Source of the DNA: Ceratotherium simum simum
Lineage: Eukaryota; Chordata; Mammalia; Perissodactyla; Rhinocerotidae
DNA length: 64,000 bases
Direction of reading: 5' to 3'
NCBI RefSeq assembly: GCF_000283155.1
Contig: NW_004454207.1
Span: 14,251,531-14,315,530 of the forward strand
In this document: piece after piece, positions 45,365 to 57,245 of the stretch
Position numbering within the stretch: the first letter of the stretch is position 1
How the letters are laid out: each line of letters opens with the position of its first letter
Program-made: the position numbers and the translations under genes
Notes under the pieces: generated by a model
Told to the model about the DNA's origin: nothing
What the model saw: only the letters and a program-made list of their open reading frames with translations
Databases searched by the model: none

Positions 45365-45556
45365 CTAGCTAGGATTTCCAGTACTATGTTGAATAGGAAT
45401 GTGAGAGTGGCACCCTTGTCTTGTTCCTAATCTTAGAGGAAAAGCTTTCAACCTTTCACCACTGAGTATGATGTTAGCTGTGGACTTGTCATATATGGCC
45501 ATTATTATGTTGAGGTATGTTCCTTCTATACCTAATTTGTTAAGAATTTTTATCAT
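45365..45556 (-). pseudogene. L1 ORF2 fragment, middle of reverse transcriptase
   Basis: 63 codons reading [20 protein letters not shown] and [20 protein letters not shown] followed by QGC, the block upstream of the catalytic aspartates. It is separated by frame damage from the fragment at 45744-46154. Confidence 0.9.
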
Positions 45557-45743
45557 GAACAGATATTGAATTTTGTCAAATGCTTTTTCTGCATCTATTG
45601 AGATGATCGTATGATTTTTTTTCTTTCATTCTATTAAGGTAATGTATTACATTTATGGATTTGTGTATGTTGAACCATCCTTATATCCCAGGGCTAGATC
45701 CCACTTGATCATGATGAATGATGCTTTTAATGTGCTGTTGAAT

Positions 45744-46154
45744 TCAGTTTGCTAGTATTTTGTTGAGAATTTTTGCATCTGTGTTCATCAGGGATATTGG
45801 CCTGTAGTTTTCTTTTCTTGTAGTATCTTTTTCTGGCTTTTGTATCAAGGTAATGCTGGTCTTGTAAAATGAGTTTGGAAGTGTTAGCTCCTCTTCAATT
45901 TTTGAGAAGAATTTGAGAAGGGTTGGCATTAATTGTTCTTTAAATGTTTGGTAAAATTCACAAGTGAAGCCATATGGTCCTGAGCTTTTCTTTGTTGGGA
46001 GATTTCTGATTACTGATTCAATCTCCTTACTAGTAATTGATCTGTTCAGATTATCTATTTCTTCCTGATTCAGTTTTGGTAGGTTGTATGTCTCTAAGAA
46101 TTTTTCCATTTCTTCTAGTTCATTGTCCAGTTTGTTGGCATGTAGGTGTTCCAT
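45744..46154 (-). pseudogene. L1 ORF2 fragment, start of reverse transcriptase
   Basis: 136 codons remain open. They include [60 protein letters not shown] and [10 protein letters not shown], a diagnostic run for L1 reverse transcriptase blocks 0 to 1. It retains no start of ORF2 and is not functional. Confidence 0.93.
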
Positions 46155-46165
46155 TCAGTTTTTTC

Positions 46166-47009
46166 TAGCTTGCCTAAGGAACATTATAATTCTAATGCCC
46201 TTTTTTCTCATTTGCTGTAGGATTTTTTCTCTTCTCATTCTTATAAGCAAAATGATAAGGCTCCCCTTTTCTTTTGTTTCTGAATCCTCATAAAATACAC
46301 TGGTCTAGTTTTCAGATTTAATAGGTGCACACCATTTAAGAAAAAGTGATTTCAAACAAAAATGACTTGACTTTTAGCAACAACAGATAACTTGCTTCTT
46401 ATATTTCCAGATGGTTTAAACACTAAAAAAAAGCAGTTGAAGATTTTACTTTAAGAAATAGTATATATTTGTTCAAAAATAAGAATTACATAAAGAAATA
46501 ACCATATCTAAAGTCACAGGACCCATGTTTCCAAATACATAAAATATTTAAACCAGTCATTTAGGTATCTACTCTGACTTGTTAAGAAATGTTACTTTAA
46601 CACATTCATGGTTTTCCTAAAAATGGAAAAATGTATAAAATCTTCAAGTTACTGTATAAATTTGTAGGCAAATATGCCATTACCTACCATGTTAGGAAAT
46701 TTCCTAGGAGTAGTTTCTATTAGGCAACCCAGGTAGTGGAATCTAAGCTAAATAAGTCAAAATCATGTGTTTAGATGGAGCAAGCATGGAGCCTCCAGAT
46801 ACCCACGTTGCACCATAAGTAGAGTAATATAAAGAAAAACCTCCCACATATCTATATAATCTTCCCAATTTACCTGAAATCCTTTCAACTTAACACTCTC
46901 CTCCAGTTTAAGTAATTTTCTCATAAAGAATGCTCTTAAAATGGCAATATCTAATTCGGAGGGATAACACATTATGACATTGTTTGCCATTAGCCTACTT
47001 TCTATGACT
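46166..47009. other. Unassigned AT-rich sequence
   Basis: About 840 bp. The first 150 bp may still be L1-related. Nothing else recognised. Confidence 0.45.
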
Positions 47010-47165
47010 GGGTTTGGACAGATCCCCAGGCCTACCTCCCTCAGAATCTCATACAGTAAGATTGAAACTTAGCCGAGGAATCTGTATATTGTAACAAGCA
47101 TCCCTATTGTCGTGGCTGGTCTGGTAAAATATTTTTAGAAATGCTGCCTAGGAAATCAGGGCTTC
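47010..47165 (+). mobile_element. MER5-like hAT-Charlie fragment
   Basis: CCAGGCCTACCTCCCTCAGA, ATCTCATACAGTAAGATTGA and CCGAGGAATCTGTATATTGT follow the MER5 order (aligned with the better copy at 61047-61243). The right terminal part is lost. Confidence 0.5.
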
Positions 47166-48486
47166 TGCACAGAGTTAATAAACAGCTGGGGGAAACTTCA
47201 AATAGGAAAAGTGATTATAAGATAGGTAGCAGGATCTTTGAGAGCAAATCATCTGTTTTGTAGTTTTGGCCAAGACTAACCTCTGATGGCATCCATTTTA
47301 CACCGTGTGGCCATCCCTCAAGGTGTCTGAATTCTGCGAATATATATAAAACTAAAAAAAAAATCACTATAAAGTGCAACATATCAAGAAGGCAGATTCA
47401 AAAATATGCTTTAAGCTTTTACATCCATATTTAAATTTTTATGTGCATCTTCATTTTAATCATTAATGCCACTATAAAGAGTCAGAGAAATTGCCATAAA
47501 GGTTTTTACATGATTTCCTTGTGAAAATAGGAAAAATATATTTTATGAACCTAGATTTGGCATCCCCTCCATAGCATTTAGCTTCCAACCTAAATGGAAA
47601 AAAAAAATCACACCCCAGTGTAGATTGGTAGTACATTATGAAATACATGTGTCTCTGAGTGAAATAAAAACAATCCATTGTAATTTTGAACCTGAAATTG
47701 GCAATGATCATTTATGATTTTTGATTTTAATTTTTAACAGTTAGGTGGGAAGACCTTAAATAATGAAATATAATTTCCTACTTTTTAATGGTCCTGGCAA
47801 CTAGAGCACATTGGCCCTTAATGGGGCTAATCTGTCTTTTTATACAGTCAGTTGAAAAGAATGGCTTATACCATTATATTTTGTTTTAGATATTTTTTAA
47901 ATAATAAAATCTTGTATGCAATTTTAATACTGATGATTAAAATGGAAATTAGACACCTCAGTATGCTCCATTTAGATTGGAATGTGTGATGCATTATTTA
48001 TTGCACAAATAGGTTTGAGGATGTAAAGACTTATTTTAGCAACTCCTTACAGGCCTAATGTTTAAAACATGCCCCAGGTAGCTATAAGATTTATGCCGCA
48101 TTTTACAGCCCCTTTATACCTATTTTTCAAACTATTTACAAATATTAAAACTTATATTACTGCAATATGAAATATCTGAGACTAAAAACTGTAATTTTAT
48201 TGATAATTTGTCTTTGTATTCATATATTTATAAATGAAAGACAACTATAAAGTACATTCAAAACTGGCCTCCACAGGCAGGAAATCATTACAAAGAAATG
48301 TTGTTCAATAAAGTTACCCAGTGTTCCTTAATTCAATTTCAGTTTGAACCTTTTTGAAAGTAAACAACCAACACTGTTAACCAGGTATTACGGTTGGATT
48401 TTGATAGCTTTTAGTTTCTTTTCTGTGGGATAAAAGTGGAAGTTTTGTAATTGTAAAAGGAAACTTAATGTTCACTCCTCATGTGT
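47166..48486. other. Stretch without recognised repeats; candidate conserved non-coding DNA
   Basis: About 1.3 kb. The part at 47700-48240 has TAAT-core motifs, GCATTATTTATTGCACAAAT and GGCCCTTAATGGGGCTAATC, where AT-rich sequence alternates with short GC-rich words. That texture is common in conserved developmental enhancers. This is a pattern-based suspicion, not evidence of conservation. Confidence 0.35.
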
Positions 48487-48705
48487 TTAAAGCAGGGTAG
48501 ACAACCATTTTAGGGAAAAGTACAGATAGTAAATATTTTCAGCTTTTTGGACCACAGAGTCTCTGTCGCAACTATTTGACTCTGCCATTGCAGCTTGAAA
48601 TCAGCCACAGACAGTACATAAACAAATGGGCATGACTGTATTCCAATAACACTTGATTACAAAAGCAGGCAGAGTGCTGAGCCCTGACCTGAAACATAGA
48701 ATGCA
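48487..48705 (+). mobile_element. hAT-Charlie MER-type element
   Basis: Order of an old Charlie-type non-autonomous element: AAGTACAGATAGTAAATATT, AGTCTCTGTCGCAACTATTT, ACTCTGCCATTGCAGCTTGA, CAGACAGTACATAAACAAAT, GGGCATGACTGTATTCCAAT. The middle is well preserved. The terminal repeats are weak. Confidence 0.75.
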
Positions 48706-49399
48706 AGCACAGGAGTAAAATGGTTATGTTTTTCATATAGAAGCTGAACTCTGGGCCAGGAATGTGAATTCTACTTCTGAGAGCCATTAATTGTGACATC
48801 ATCATTGACCATTTCTGCACCCCTTAATTCACATGAATTCTGTTAAGCAAAAGAATAAATATCACTTATCCTTTATCTTCCGTTACTTTATCATCCTTTG
48901 AGTATGGGGTCTATGTAGCAGCAAGATAGTTACGTTTGCTATTATAAAATTAAAAATAACAAGTCAAAAACATTAATCATTTCCACAATGAATAACTGTT
49001 AGTCCAAAATAATTCTTTAAAAAGTACTATAAAGGCATGGTAGAAAGTTTATCACAGGAAAAACTGCATTACTGTTGTAAAGAAGGCTCATGGACTGACA
49101 ATGGTAGAGGATTTTTTCCCTATTTTCAGTGGGAGAGATTTAGGACAAAGATATACTCAGGGTTAAGTATATGAAAGGATTGGCATAGCTACATGTTTAA
49201 TAAGATTCAAGTTATACAAGTAAAAACCATTGTTCATATTATTGTGTTCCTGAGGAAGATGAAAATCCAATTTTCTAATTTGGTCAATTGCTTGAGTATG
49301 ACGTATACATCCTTGTGGTAGAAAACATTTTTTAAAATGTTGTGGCAGAGAATATTGTTTCACCAATATCTGTGTTTCTTCTCTTCTTTTGAGGCACAC
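48706..49399. other. Unassigned sequence
   Basis: About 700 bp. Nothing recognised. Confidence 0.45.
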
Positions 49400-49690
49400 A
49401 TTTTTCTTTGCCCCTTGGCAGTTATGTGGGGCTATATAATTGCTTTCTGGCCAATGAAATATGGACAGAAGTGATATACGTTACTTCCAAGACTGGTTTT
49501 TAAAACTTCCACAGAAATTTCCATGCACTCTTTCTTATTTATGGACCACATAAAGAGAATACAATAGAGATCTCTAAGGCCCAAGAGCGACTGGGACATG
49601 AAATCACGGGATTAAAGCGAGTTCTGGCTGGAATTAGGTTTAAGAGCCAACGTTGGAACATCTTAAGAGAAATATATGAATGAAGGATAA
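49400..49690 (+). mobile_element. LTR-like repeat fragment
   Basis: CTTTCTGGCCAATGAAATAT, GGACAGAAGTGATATACGTT and CTTCCAAGACTGG follow a known mammalian LTR-like pattern (GGCCAATGGGATGTGAGCAG in less diverged copies). Family uncertain. Confidence 0.4.
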
Positions 49691-51123
49691 ATTTTCAAGC
49701 ATATGACTTTTCTGGTTCTAATTTGCTATGAGATAAAATACATAAAATCTGTAATAATTAGAGTATAAATGTGTATACATGTATATTTACATATTCATGT
49801 ATATTGTGTGTATTTATATATAAATTTCCTAACGTTCTGTTTAAAACAAGTTTCAAGTTATAGCTCGAAAAACAAATACCAATTTACATTAATTATCCTT
49901 TCACATAGAATGTTTACATCTAAATTGTTCAATCCTACCCATATAATATTTTTGTAGTAAATTTAGTCTTTTGTCAATCTTTCCTCTTCCTAAGTGCCAA
50001 TGTATATATGACATTGTGAGGAACACTTTTTGCCTTTTAATAGTTGATATCAGAAATGCAGACAAATAATTTGTTGTATTGCATTTTATAGAATAATGTT
50101 TATCCTTTGCATTCTGTAGCAATTTTGGAAAAAAATAAAATGGGTCCAAGTAAAATGGATTAACTGATCAATCTTAAATTTAAAAAACAAGTGATACAGT
50201 CACATTTTGAAATCTGATTTCAAATTTGTGATAATCAATTGTATCACTTTTGTATATCTTGCTACAATATAAAGAGGAAAATGGAAAGAGAGGAGGATTC
50301 AGTAATAAGTGAAATTGTACATTATTTTTTATGACATAGATTCCTATTTTATATTTTTAAACTCTAATAAAATCATGCTTTTCTTTAACCTAATATGCCT
50401 TAATAATCATTTGGTATTGATCCTATGTAAATTATGCTTAATAATTAATTTCAAAATTAAATTTCAATAAAAGAGACAAATTACACTGAAAACTCAGAAA
50501 AAATAGCAAGCTCTTATTTTAGCACTCCTGGGTATTCAACTACATTGTCATTTTTTCTAGAGTATGCAGAAGTACTAAGAAGTTTCAGACAAAAAGACTG
50601 CTGAATAACCAAAATGATATCACAAATGCTTTGGCAGTTTAACTAATGTAATTCAATAAAATTGCTGATTGAAGAGATTTAGCATGTTATTAGAAAATGA
50701 ATTTAGAGTTACAAGAGACGAGTTGTAAAAATGGCAAACATTAGTAATTATCAGATGCTTACACTGCATTATAATGTACCTGCATCATTGAAACAGTAAA
50801 TCATCACTTTTAGCATAATAAAATAATTAATAAGAATTCGATTTTTACAGAAAAACCATGAAAAATATTAAAATAAAAATTGCTAAACATAGTAGTACCA
50901 AGTCAGAAAAGTAGCTATGGATTACAGAAAAATAACATAGAATTATGATACAACCTATTTCATGTCTGGGTTTTTATTCACATAGCATGCAATCTAAATC
51001 TATCTATTACATTATTTTACTTGGTATATTTATATTGTGTGACTTCAGATACTGGTATTTAATTGCACATATGCAATCCTAATCAGATTTATGTTTCAAT
51101 GATTTAATGTTCATTTCCTATCA
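49691..51123. other. Stretch without recognised repeats; candidate conserved non-coding DNA
   Basis: About 1.4 kb, very AT-rich. Dense TAAT/ATTA words at 50380-50480 and 50690-50840 (for example TTAGTAATTATCAGATGC). No open frame of note. Possible enhancer-type sequence or simply old AT-rich DNA. Confidence 0.35.
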
Positions 51124-51500
51124 TTATGGACTGAATTTTGTGTCCCCCCTAAATTCATATGCTAGAGCCCTAACAACTAATGTGACTGTATTTGGAGATA
51201 GAGCCTTTATGGAAGTAATTCAAGTTAAGTGAGGTCACAAGGGTGGGGACCTGATCCAATATGATTAGTGTCCTTATAAAAAGAGACACCAGAGACCACA
51301 CTGGTACCAAAAAAAGGCCATGTGAGGAGACAGTGAGAAGGCAGCCATCTGCAAGCCAGGAAGAGAGCTCTCATCGAGAACTGACCAGGCTGGCACTTTG
51401 ATCTGGGATATCTAGCCTCCAGAACCATGATGGAATAAATTTCTGTTGTTTAAGCCACCCAGTCTATGGTATTTTGTTATGGCAACCCGAGTGGACACTG
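51124..51500 (+). mobile_element. MLT1/MST-type (ERVL-MaLR) solo LTR
   Basis: Sense MaLR LTR: GGACTGAATTTTGTGTCCCC, AATTCATATGCTAGAGCCCT, TTAGTGTCCTTATAAAAAGA, CCATGTGAGGAGACAGTGAG, CCTCCAGAACCATGATGGAA, AATAAATTTCTGTTGTTTAA, CCACCCAGTCTATGGTATTT. It contains a clear TATAAA region and AATAAA signal. No internal sequence. Confidence 0.92.
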
Positions 51501-52125
51501 TCTTTGAAAACCAAAATTTCCTTCCCGAATCTGAGTCTCCATTCTCAATGTTAGAGTAGTTTTGTCAGGAAGAGTGCTCTGGTAATATATGCTTGAGCCC
51601 ATATATGCCAAAAGAGAATTTTTTGTGTGTCTTAACAGGTTAACATGTGATGAATTCTTATCTGTTTATAAGAAGTATAGAGTTACAAATATTTTTCTCT
51701 CAAAATTTTGGGTTCCTAGTATTTAGCATCATGGAAAAGAATACTGAAAGTATTCAGATTGGTTTTCCTTTATATGTAACTTAATATTCCTGCTGAATGC
51801 TTGTATGATCTTTTTTTTTCATCCTTGAAATTTAAAAAATAATAAGCATATATAAGGTATTAGTAAATTTTCAACAATTTTGCCAGGTACAATTTGTGCA
51901 CCTTTCAGACTGCATATTTTTATTGCTCTTTTTGTTTGTTTGAGATCATGTGGATTACTCTACTAAATCTTTCACCATTGCTTCTGCAGGTTACTACCAT
52001 CTTTTCTTTAGGAACACAAATTGTCATTTGTTTGGGTCCATTGTTTGGTCCTCTTCTCACCATCTGTAATACCTCTTGCTGTTACGATTTATGTGTCCAT
52101 TTCCTCTGTTTTTGGAGGAGTTTCT
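51501..52125. other. Mostly unassigned, right part possibly L1
   Basis: About 625 bp. 51885-52125 reads like antisense L1 sequence (GTTACTACCATCTTTTCTTT) that would continue beyond the ERE, but the match is weak. Confidence 0.35.
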
Positions 52126-52141
52126 CACATTTGTTTTTTAT
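52126..52141. repeat. ERE target-site duplication, left copy
   Basis: CACATTTGTTTTTTAT, identical to 52451-52466. Confidence 0.93.
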
Positions 52142-52450
52142 TTTATTTTATTTTATTTTTTTTGTGGGGAAGATAGCCCTGAGCTAACATCCGTGCTAAT
52201 CCTCCTCTTTTTTTGCTGAGGAAGACCGGCTCGGAGCTAACATCCATTGCCAATCCTCCTCCTTTTTTTTTCCCCCAAAGCCCCAGTAGATAGTTATACG
52301 TCATAGTTGCACATCCTTCTAGTTGCTGTACGTGGGACGCGGCCTCAGCATGGCCGGACAAGCAGTGCGTCAGTGCGCACCCGGGATCCGAACCCGGGCT
52401 GCCAGCAGTGGAGCGCGCACACTTAATGGCTAAGCCACGGGGCCAGCCCA
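52142..52450 (-). mobile_element. Young full-length ERE1-type SINE
   Basis: Antisense ERE of about 309 bp. It has an impure poly-T (TTTTA units), two tail units, the extra body segment typical of ERE1 (complement of the TACAGCAACTAGAAGGATGT block), an intact B-box complement (GGATCCGAACCCGG near 52385) and head CCACGGGGCCAGCCC. Many CpGs survive and a perfect 16-bp target duplication (CACATTTGTTTTTTAT) flanks it, so it is recent. The polymerase III promoter boxes look intact. The 110-codon frame across it is repeat sequence. Confidence 0.96.
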
Positions 52451-52466
52451 CACATTTGTTTTTTAT
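52451..52466. repeat. ERE target-site duplication, right copy
   Basis: Exact repeat of 52126-52141. Confidence 0.93.
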
Positions 52467-53290
52467 ATTTTGCAATTGTGCGGTTGGATGCAGAACCCAT
52501 TATGAAAGTTCTCTTTATGTTAAGACATTCATGGAATTTTTAACAACTGTTATCAATCTGTCCCTGTTTGACCTTGAATACTGTTTTGTCTGCTATTTAT
52601 ATTGCTGCTGTTGCCTTCTCCTTTTTATCATATGTCTAATATATAATTTTCTCTTCATTTTCAATCTTTACCACCATTTCGTTGTATATGTCTTTGTAAA
52701 TAGAATATAGCTGAGTTTTGCTTGTTTTAAATACCAATCTGAGATTCTATCTTTTAAATAGTCAAATTAGCTTATACATATTCAGAGTAATCACTATGTT
52801 TGGACGTATTTTTGCCCTCCTATTTTTTCCTACTTTACGTGATTTCTTATTCTTTAACTTCTTTCCTGCCATTCATTGGTTTGTTTGATTTTGTTCCGTT
52901 TATTTTTCTTAATTTTTGTACAGTTTTACATGAATGCCCCTAAGTTTTAGTGATTATTATTTCATTTCTTCTAATGAAATATTTCACTATAGAAAGATGG
53001 TACACAAAAATTTTATAAAAACATACCCAGGTTCCTCCAACCAAGTTCAGGAACAAACCATCACAAATATGCTTCAAGGTTCTTATACAGTTTTCCCATA
53101 TCATAGTCCCCTTCTTGCCAGAAGTAATCTCTTTGCTGATATTGATGTTTATCATCCTATTATTTTCTTTACACTTTAACAGCATATGCATGCATTTATT
53201 TAAAATGTTCCATTATTTTGATGTTTTAAACTTTATTAAAATGGTATTATATGTCTAGTTTTCGACTCAAAATTAAGTTTTTTTAGATTG
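52467..53290 (-). mobile_element. LINE-1/HAL1-like remnant
   Basis: Antisense old-L1 text: AATAGTCAAATTAGCTTATA, TCAGAGTAATCACTATGTTT, TTCCTGCCATTCATTGGTTT, TTTCATTTCTTCTAATGAAA, TGATATTGATGTTTATCATC. Diverged, but the order fits the 3' region of L1M/HAL1. Confidence 0.5.
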
Positions 53291-53695
53291 TGCCATGTTG
53301 ATATATTGTATTGGATACAAGGCTTATGAGTCTTCTCAGATTCCCTTCACTGCTTCCTTCCTTCCAGTTGTGTTTCAGTCTTTTTGACCACACCATGTAG
53401 GACAGGGACCAATCAGTCATTTGCCTCTGCTAGACTCTCCTACTTGGTTCCTATCACACAGCCAGGTAGACCAACCCAATACCCATAGTTTCCAGTTCCT
53501 CTCACTGCTTCCATAACTTGGATGGGGCACTATACTACAAGATTAGTGGTGACTCCCATAGACTACTCTGAGGCACAATTTCATCTCATGGCCTATTCAG
53601 AGAAATCTGAATTCAGAGAAATCACGCATATTTAATGCAATTTATGCTCTTCCATCAACTTAGACCGTTGTCTTCATGACATCTAAGATGACCTT
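53291..53695. other. Unassigned sequence
   Basis: About 400 bp. Nothing recognised with confidence; the right part may already be L2. Confidence 0.4.
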
Positions 53696-54440
53696 CACAT
53701 TCCATTAATATAAAACTGAGTTCATGGCACACTCCTTCCACTTTCTCCTCCCTGCTTCAACCAAAGCCTGCTTCCTCTCAGGGATGCTATCTCAATGAAT
53801 AATCCCATAAACCTGGGAGCCATTTCTTCTCACTCCTTATCCAAATTCAAGTATTCACCGAGTCCGTCAATTCTACTCCTAAATATTTCTTGAATCCACT
53901 TCTCCGCACTTCTCCCACTTTCATGGCTTTAACATGGCAGCCACCATCTCTCACTTAGACCATTTCAATCATCTCCCAGTCAGCCTCTCTTTCTTCCGTC
54001 TCTGCAATCTCTAGTCCATTCTTGAACCTGCTGCCAAAATATTCATTTAAAATCATATTCATTTAAAATATTCATTTATATTCACTTACAAACCAACATA
54101 TGCTAAAAATATCTTCAGTAATCCTCCATTGCCAAAATTGTAAGATATAATCCAAGCTTCTAGCATGCCATACAATGACGTTTGTGATCAGATGGTTCCC
54201 ATCCAGCTATTTGAGTTTTTTAAACATGCCAAGTTTTTTTCATACCTCATAGTTTTTTTACACGCCATTTCTCCGAGCTGAAATATCCTTCTGCTCCATT
54301 GTCTATCTGATACATTCTTATTAATCTTTAAGAGACAGCTCAACATTCATATCACTTCCTCTCTTAGGCCTTTCCTGATGTCCACATCACTCCTTCTTGA
54401 GTGATGACTCAATTCTCTCCATGTGTCTCTTACATAGTTC
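53696..54440 (+). mobile_element. LINE-2, long 3' fragment
   Basis: Sense L2 over about 740 bp, the longest L2 here: CTCCCAGTCAGCCTCTCTTT, CTGCCAAAATATTCATTTAA, GTAATCCTCCATTGCCAAAA, CATGCCATACAATGACGTTT, TCCGAGCTGAAATATCCTTC, TTTAAGAGACAGCTCAACAT, CTTAGGCCTTTCCTGATGTC. A small internal duplication of ATTCATTTAAAAT (about 54040-54075) is present. Confidence 0.8.
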
Positions 54441-54640
54441 CAGTAAGCGTGGTCTCAAGGCAAAGGAAGATGAGGAAGAGAAGAAGTGGAAACATGTAAG
54501 TATCTTTTAAAGCCTCTGCTTGGGTCAAGTCTGCTAATATCCTATTGGCCATGGCAAGTCTCATGGAGGAGTCCAGAATCAAAGCTGGGAGAAGCAAAAC
54601 GACCTGCCAGAGTAAGAAAGAACTGCTAGGTTCTATGGAA
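54441..54640 (-). mobile_element. MaLR-like LTR fragment
   Basis: GCTAATATCCTATTGGCCAT and GGCAAGTCTCATGGAGGAGT resemble the antisense middle of MLT1-type LTRs. Short and diverged. Confidence 0.4.
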
Positions 54641-55849
54641 AAGAGCAAGGACACAAGGAAGATGAACAGTTAGGGCCATTAGCACAACTGATCTACCACA
54701 CACTGTGAATCTTAATTCCTGAAAACTGGGGCTTCAGTTTCAGAATCTTTTTCTTAAAGCACAACTAGAGGTTATCGACAGTGCTCAAATTAACCAAATC
54801 TTCACTTAACAACAAACTATATGGAAAAGGGCTAAACGATGTTAGAGACAATTAAAAACCATGAGCTTTTAGAGCGATGCTCAGTTTGAATATTATTACA
54901 AGCACATCTTCTTGCCAGTTAATGTCATGGCTGTAGTGGTTTTTACTTGTCACTACTTTTAACAGGTGCACTTTTAGAGAGCTGGATGTTGAGTGAGATT
55001 GACATGAAGAATCTGGGGAGAAATAATATGAAGGTGGATACTATAACATAAATACTCTACAACATAGAGTAATTGTTGCTGCAAACTGAAAAGAAAATAT
55101 TTTGCTCTTTTTGTGATTCTGTTGAATTAATAGATCCTGAGTTCTACAGACAGATCAAAATGCATCTTAGGATTCTGTTTTTCTTTTTCAAATGTAAAGA
55201 ATGAAACAGAAAACATCTTTAAAAATTTGTATTAGGTTAGCCATAAGAACCTTAATGAATACATGATAAATATGTATTCATATTAGAGCCATAACTGAAT
55301 GACAGCCAAGTGTTCACCCAGTGTCTTTGCTTGTGGTCTAGCTATTTAAGCAGATGGCTCTGCATGCTTTTGAAAGACACTTTGCTTGAACCTAACTTTG
55401 AATTAAATATATATATATATATAAACAAAAAAGAGCTCCATAGATATTGAAAAGCTAAGTCCTGGACATGAAAGGACCTGGCACTGAGTGAGAATTTTAA
55501 GCTAATCATAATTATTGTAGGTGTAACAAGAAATCACTGGGTTGAATGAACCTACCTTTTTTTTCTTAGACGTTATTATACTGCCACTATCATTCCCATT
55601 CTTAGTGGCTCTCACATATACATAGACATACGTGACGGATGGCCTAATTCTTGATGGAGGGAGGGGCCAATCATATAAACGGAGGCATCCCGGAGTGGCA
55701 GAGGAGTCAAACTGGACATCTCAGTAAGTACGCAGAGGGCAACATTATGGTTGACATCTAGGCAAATAGGCAGTCAGCCCTAGGACAATACACTGGAAAG
55801 ATTTAATACTCCTTTCTCTTGGGTAATAATTAAATATTGCATTAATGAT
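54641..55849. other. Unassigned sequence
   Basis: About 1.2 kb. It includes a short (AT)n run at 55406-55422. A TATAAA at 55674-55679 and a donor-like GTAAGT at 55724 are close together but do not make a credible promoter-exon pair. Confidence 0.4.
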
Positions 55850-56095
55850 ACTAACAATATTAATGGTAATAGTAATAAGTGCTATTTCTTACCTCTAGCT
55901 ATATGGTGGGTACCTGCTAAGTGCATTTCATATGTTATCTCTTATTGAGGTCAGTCTTATTGCTCCCTATTGTGGAAAAAGAAATAGATACTCAAAGAAG
56001 ACAATATTCATAGTCACACAGTTAGTTAGGGGGAGAACTCAGTTGTAAACCTAGATCGGGAGGACTTCAGGTTTCCTGCTTTCTTATCGCTAAGG
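55850..56095 (-). mobile_element. MIR SINE
   Basis: Antisense MIR: ATGGTGGGTACCTGCTAAGT, GCATTTCATATGTTATCTCT, TTCATAGTCACACAGTTAGT, GAGAACTCAGTTGTAAACCT, and a decayed head. Confidence 0.75.
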
Positions 56096-56389
56096 ATGTC
56101 ACCTCCTAGAAGGACTTAGTTACTAGATAGGCTACCAAGAAAATCAGTCCCCCTCCCTCAAAAATTAATTATCAGAATTTGGATATAGGGTTCATTTAAG
56201 GATCACTTCTCAGTAATGGCTCAAATTCAGAGTAGGACAAGTAATAAGAATATCTTCATGCTGAGTCCCATACTATTAGACAAGACTAGAGACATTCAAG
56301 TATTTTAAATTTGTTTTGCTCATTTTTAAAATAGGTCATATGATCAGAAGCCCATCCATACTGGTTATTCTGTTTCTTCCTTTAAATCA

Positions 56390-56800
56390 ATTCTTCCCCA
56401 TTTTCTGCTCTGTTCTAGGTCCTAGGAGGCTGACCTCTACAGAGGATATTAGCCAGCTTGCCTTCTGGATTCTGGTTGGATTCGATCAAGGAGAAGCACC
56501 AGCAGGAGACTGGAGTGTGGGAGGACAGAGAGGCTGGGGTGAGTATTCCTGCCCGCCCCAGACCTGGTACTGTCTGCCTTCCTTCACATCCATGACTCTG
56601 AAAGGCAGCCCATCTTTCCTGCGAATAACTCCAGCTCTCACAGGGCTCTAGCCAGCACTGCTCTGCTCCTTGTCCCTCAAGCCTACTGTTGCTAGTCCAT
56701 GGGGTTTTGCATCCATATTGGATGTCTTACACTACTCACATCTCTGCACTTGATTCTTTTGTTGAATTCTTTTCAGTTAAATTCTTCCTAATGTGTCATC
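56390..56800 (+). mobile_element. Old LTR-like repeat, copy 2
   Basis: Same unnamed family as 1830-2300. The shared order is CTTCTGGATTCTGGTTGG, GCACCAGCAGGAGACTGGAG, AGAGGCTGGGGTGAGTATTC, ACTGTTGCTAGTCCATGGGG. It is GC-richer than its surroundings, which explains the 111-codon frame at 56316-56651. Confidence 0.5.
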
Positions 56801-56869
56801 TACTTTCTGCCTGAAACTTTAATACAAAAAGGACCATATGCCACAGGTTATACCTACTGCCCTGGGGTA

Positions 56870-57245
56870 ATTTTTAAAGCTATTTTTAAACAGCTTTACT
56901 AAGGTATAGTTGATATACAAAGAACTGCACATATTTAATATGTACAATTTGAGGTTTGATGAGTTTGGACATATGAAAACACCCATGATACCATCACCAC
57001 AATCAGGGTAATAGACAGATCCAACACTTCCCAAAGTTTCCTTGTGTTCCTTTGCTTTTTGTTTTTTATTTTATTTGTGTGTGTGTGTGGTAAGAGCGTG
57101 TAACATGAGATCTACTCTCTTAACAAATCCTGAGGAGCACAATACCATGTCGTTAACTAGAGGCACTACAGTATACAATAGATCTCTAGAACATCTTCAT
57201 CTAGTATAACTGAAACTTTACAGCCATTGAACAATATCTCCCTGC
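56870..57245 (-). mobile_element. LINE-1 3' UTR fragment
   Basis: Antisense L1 3' terminus in order: CAGCTTTACTAAGGTATAGT, TGATATACAAAGAACTGCAC, TGATACCATCACCACAATCA, TAACATGAGATCTACTCTCT, TAGATCTCTAGAACATCTTC, ATAACTGAAACTTTACAGCC. Confidence 0.85.

Larger units (their letters stand above)
45195..46165 (-). mobile_element. LINE-1 ORF2 remnant (reverse transcriptase region)
   Basis: Antisense L1 ORF2, about 970 bp, the best-preserved L1 coding remnant here. Minus-strand frames give the region before the reverse transcriptase and its first blocks (45744-46154), then block 3 (45365-45556). The catalytic motif at 45286-45297 reads F-T-D-D instead of the usual F-A-D-D. The frames are out of register and interrupted. 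Neither the ORF2 start, the 3' UTR nor a poly-A is present. Confidence 0.93.

Noticed and set aside
55661..55729. TATA box followed by a splice donor as a lncRNA start
   Set aside because: TATA to donor is only 50 bp, leaving a first exon of about 20 bases; no other support.
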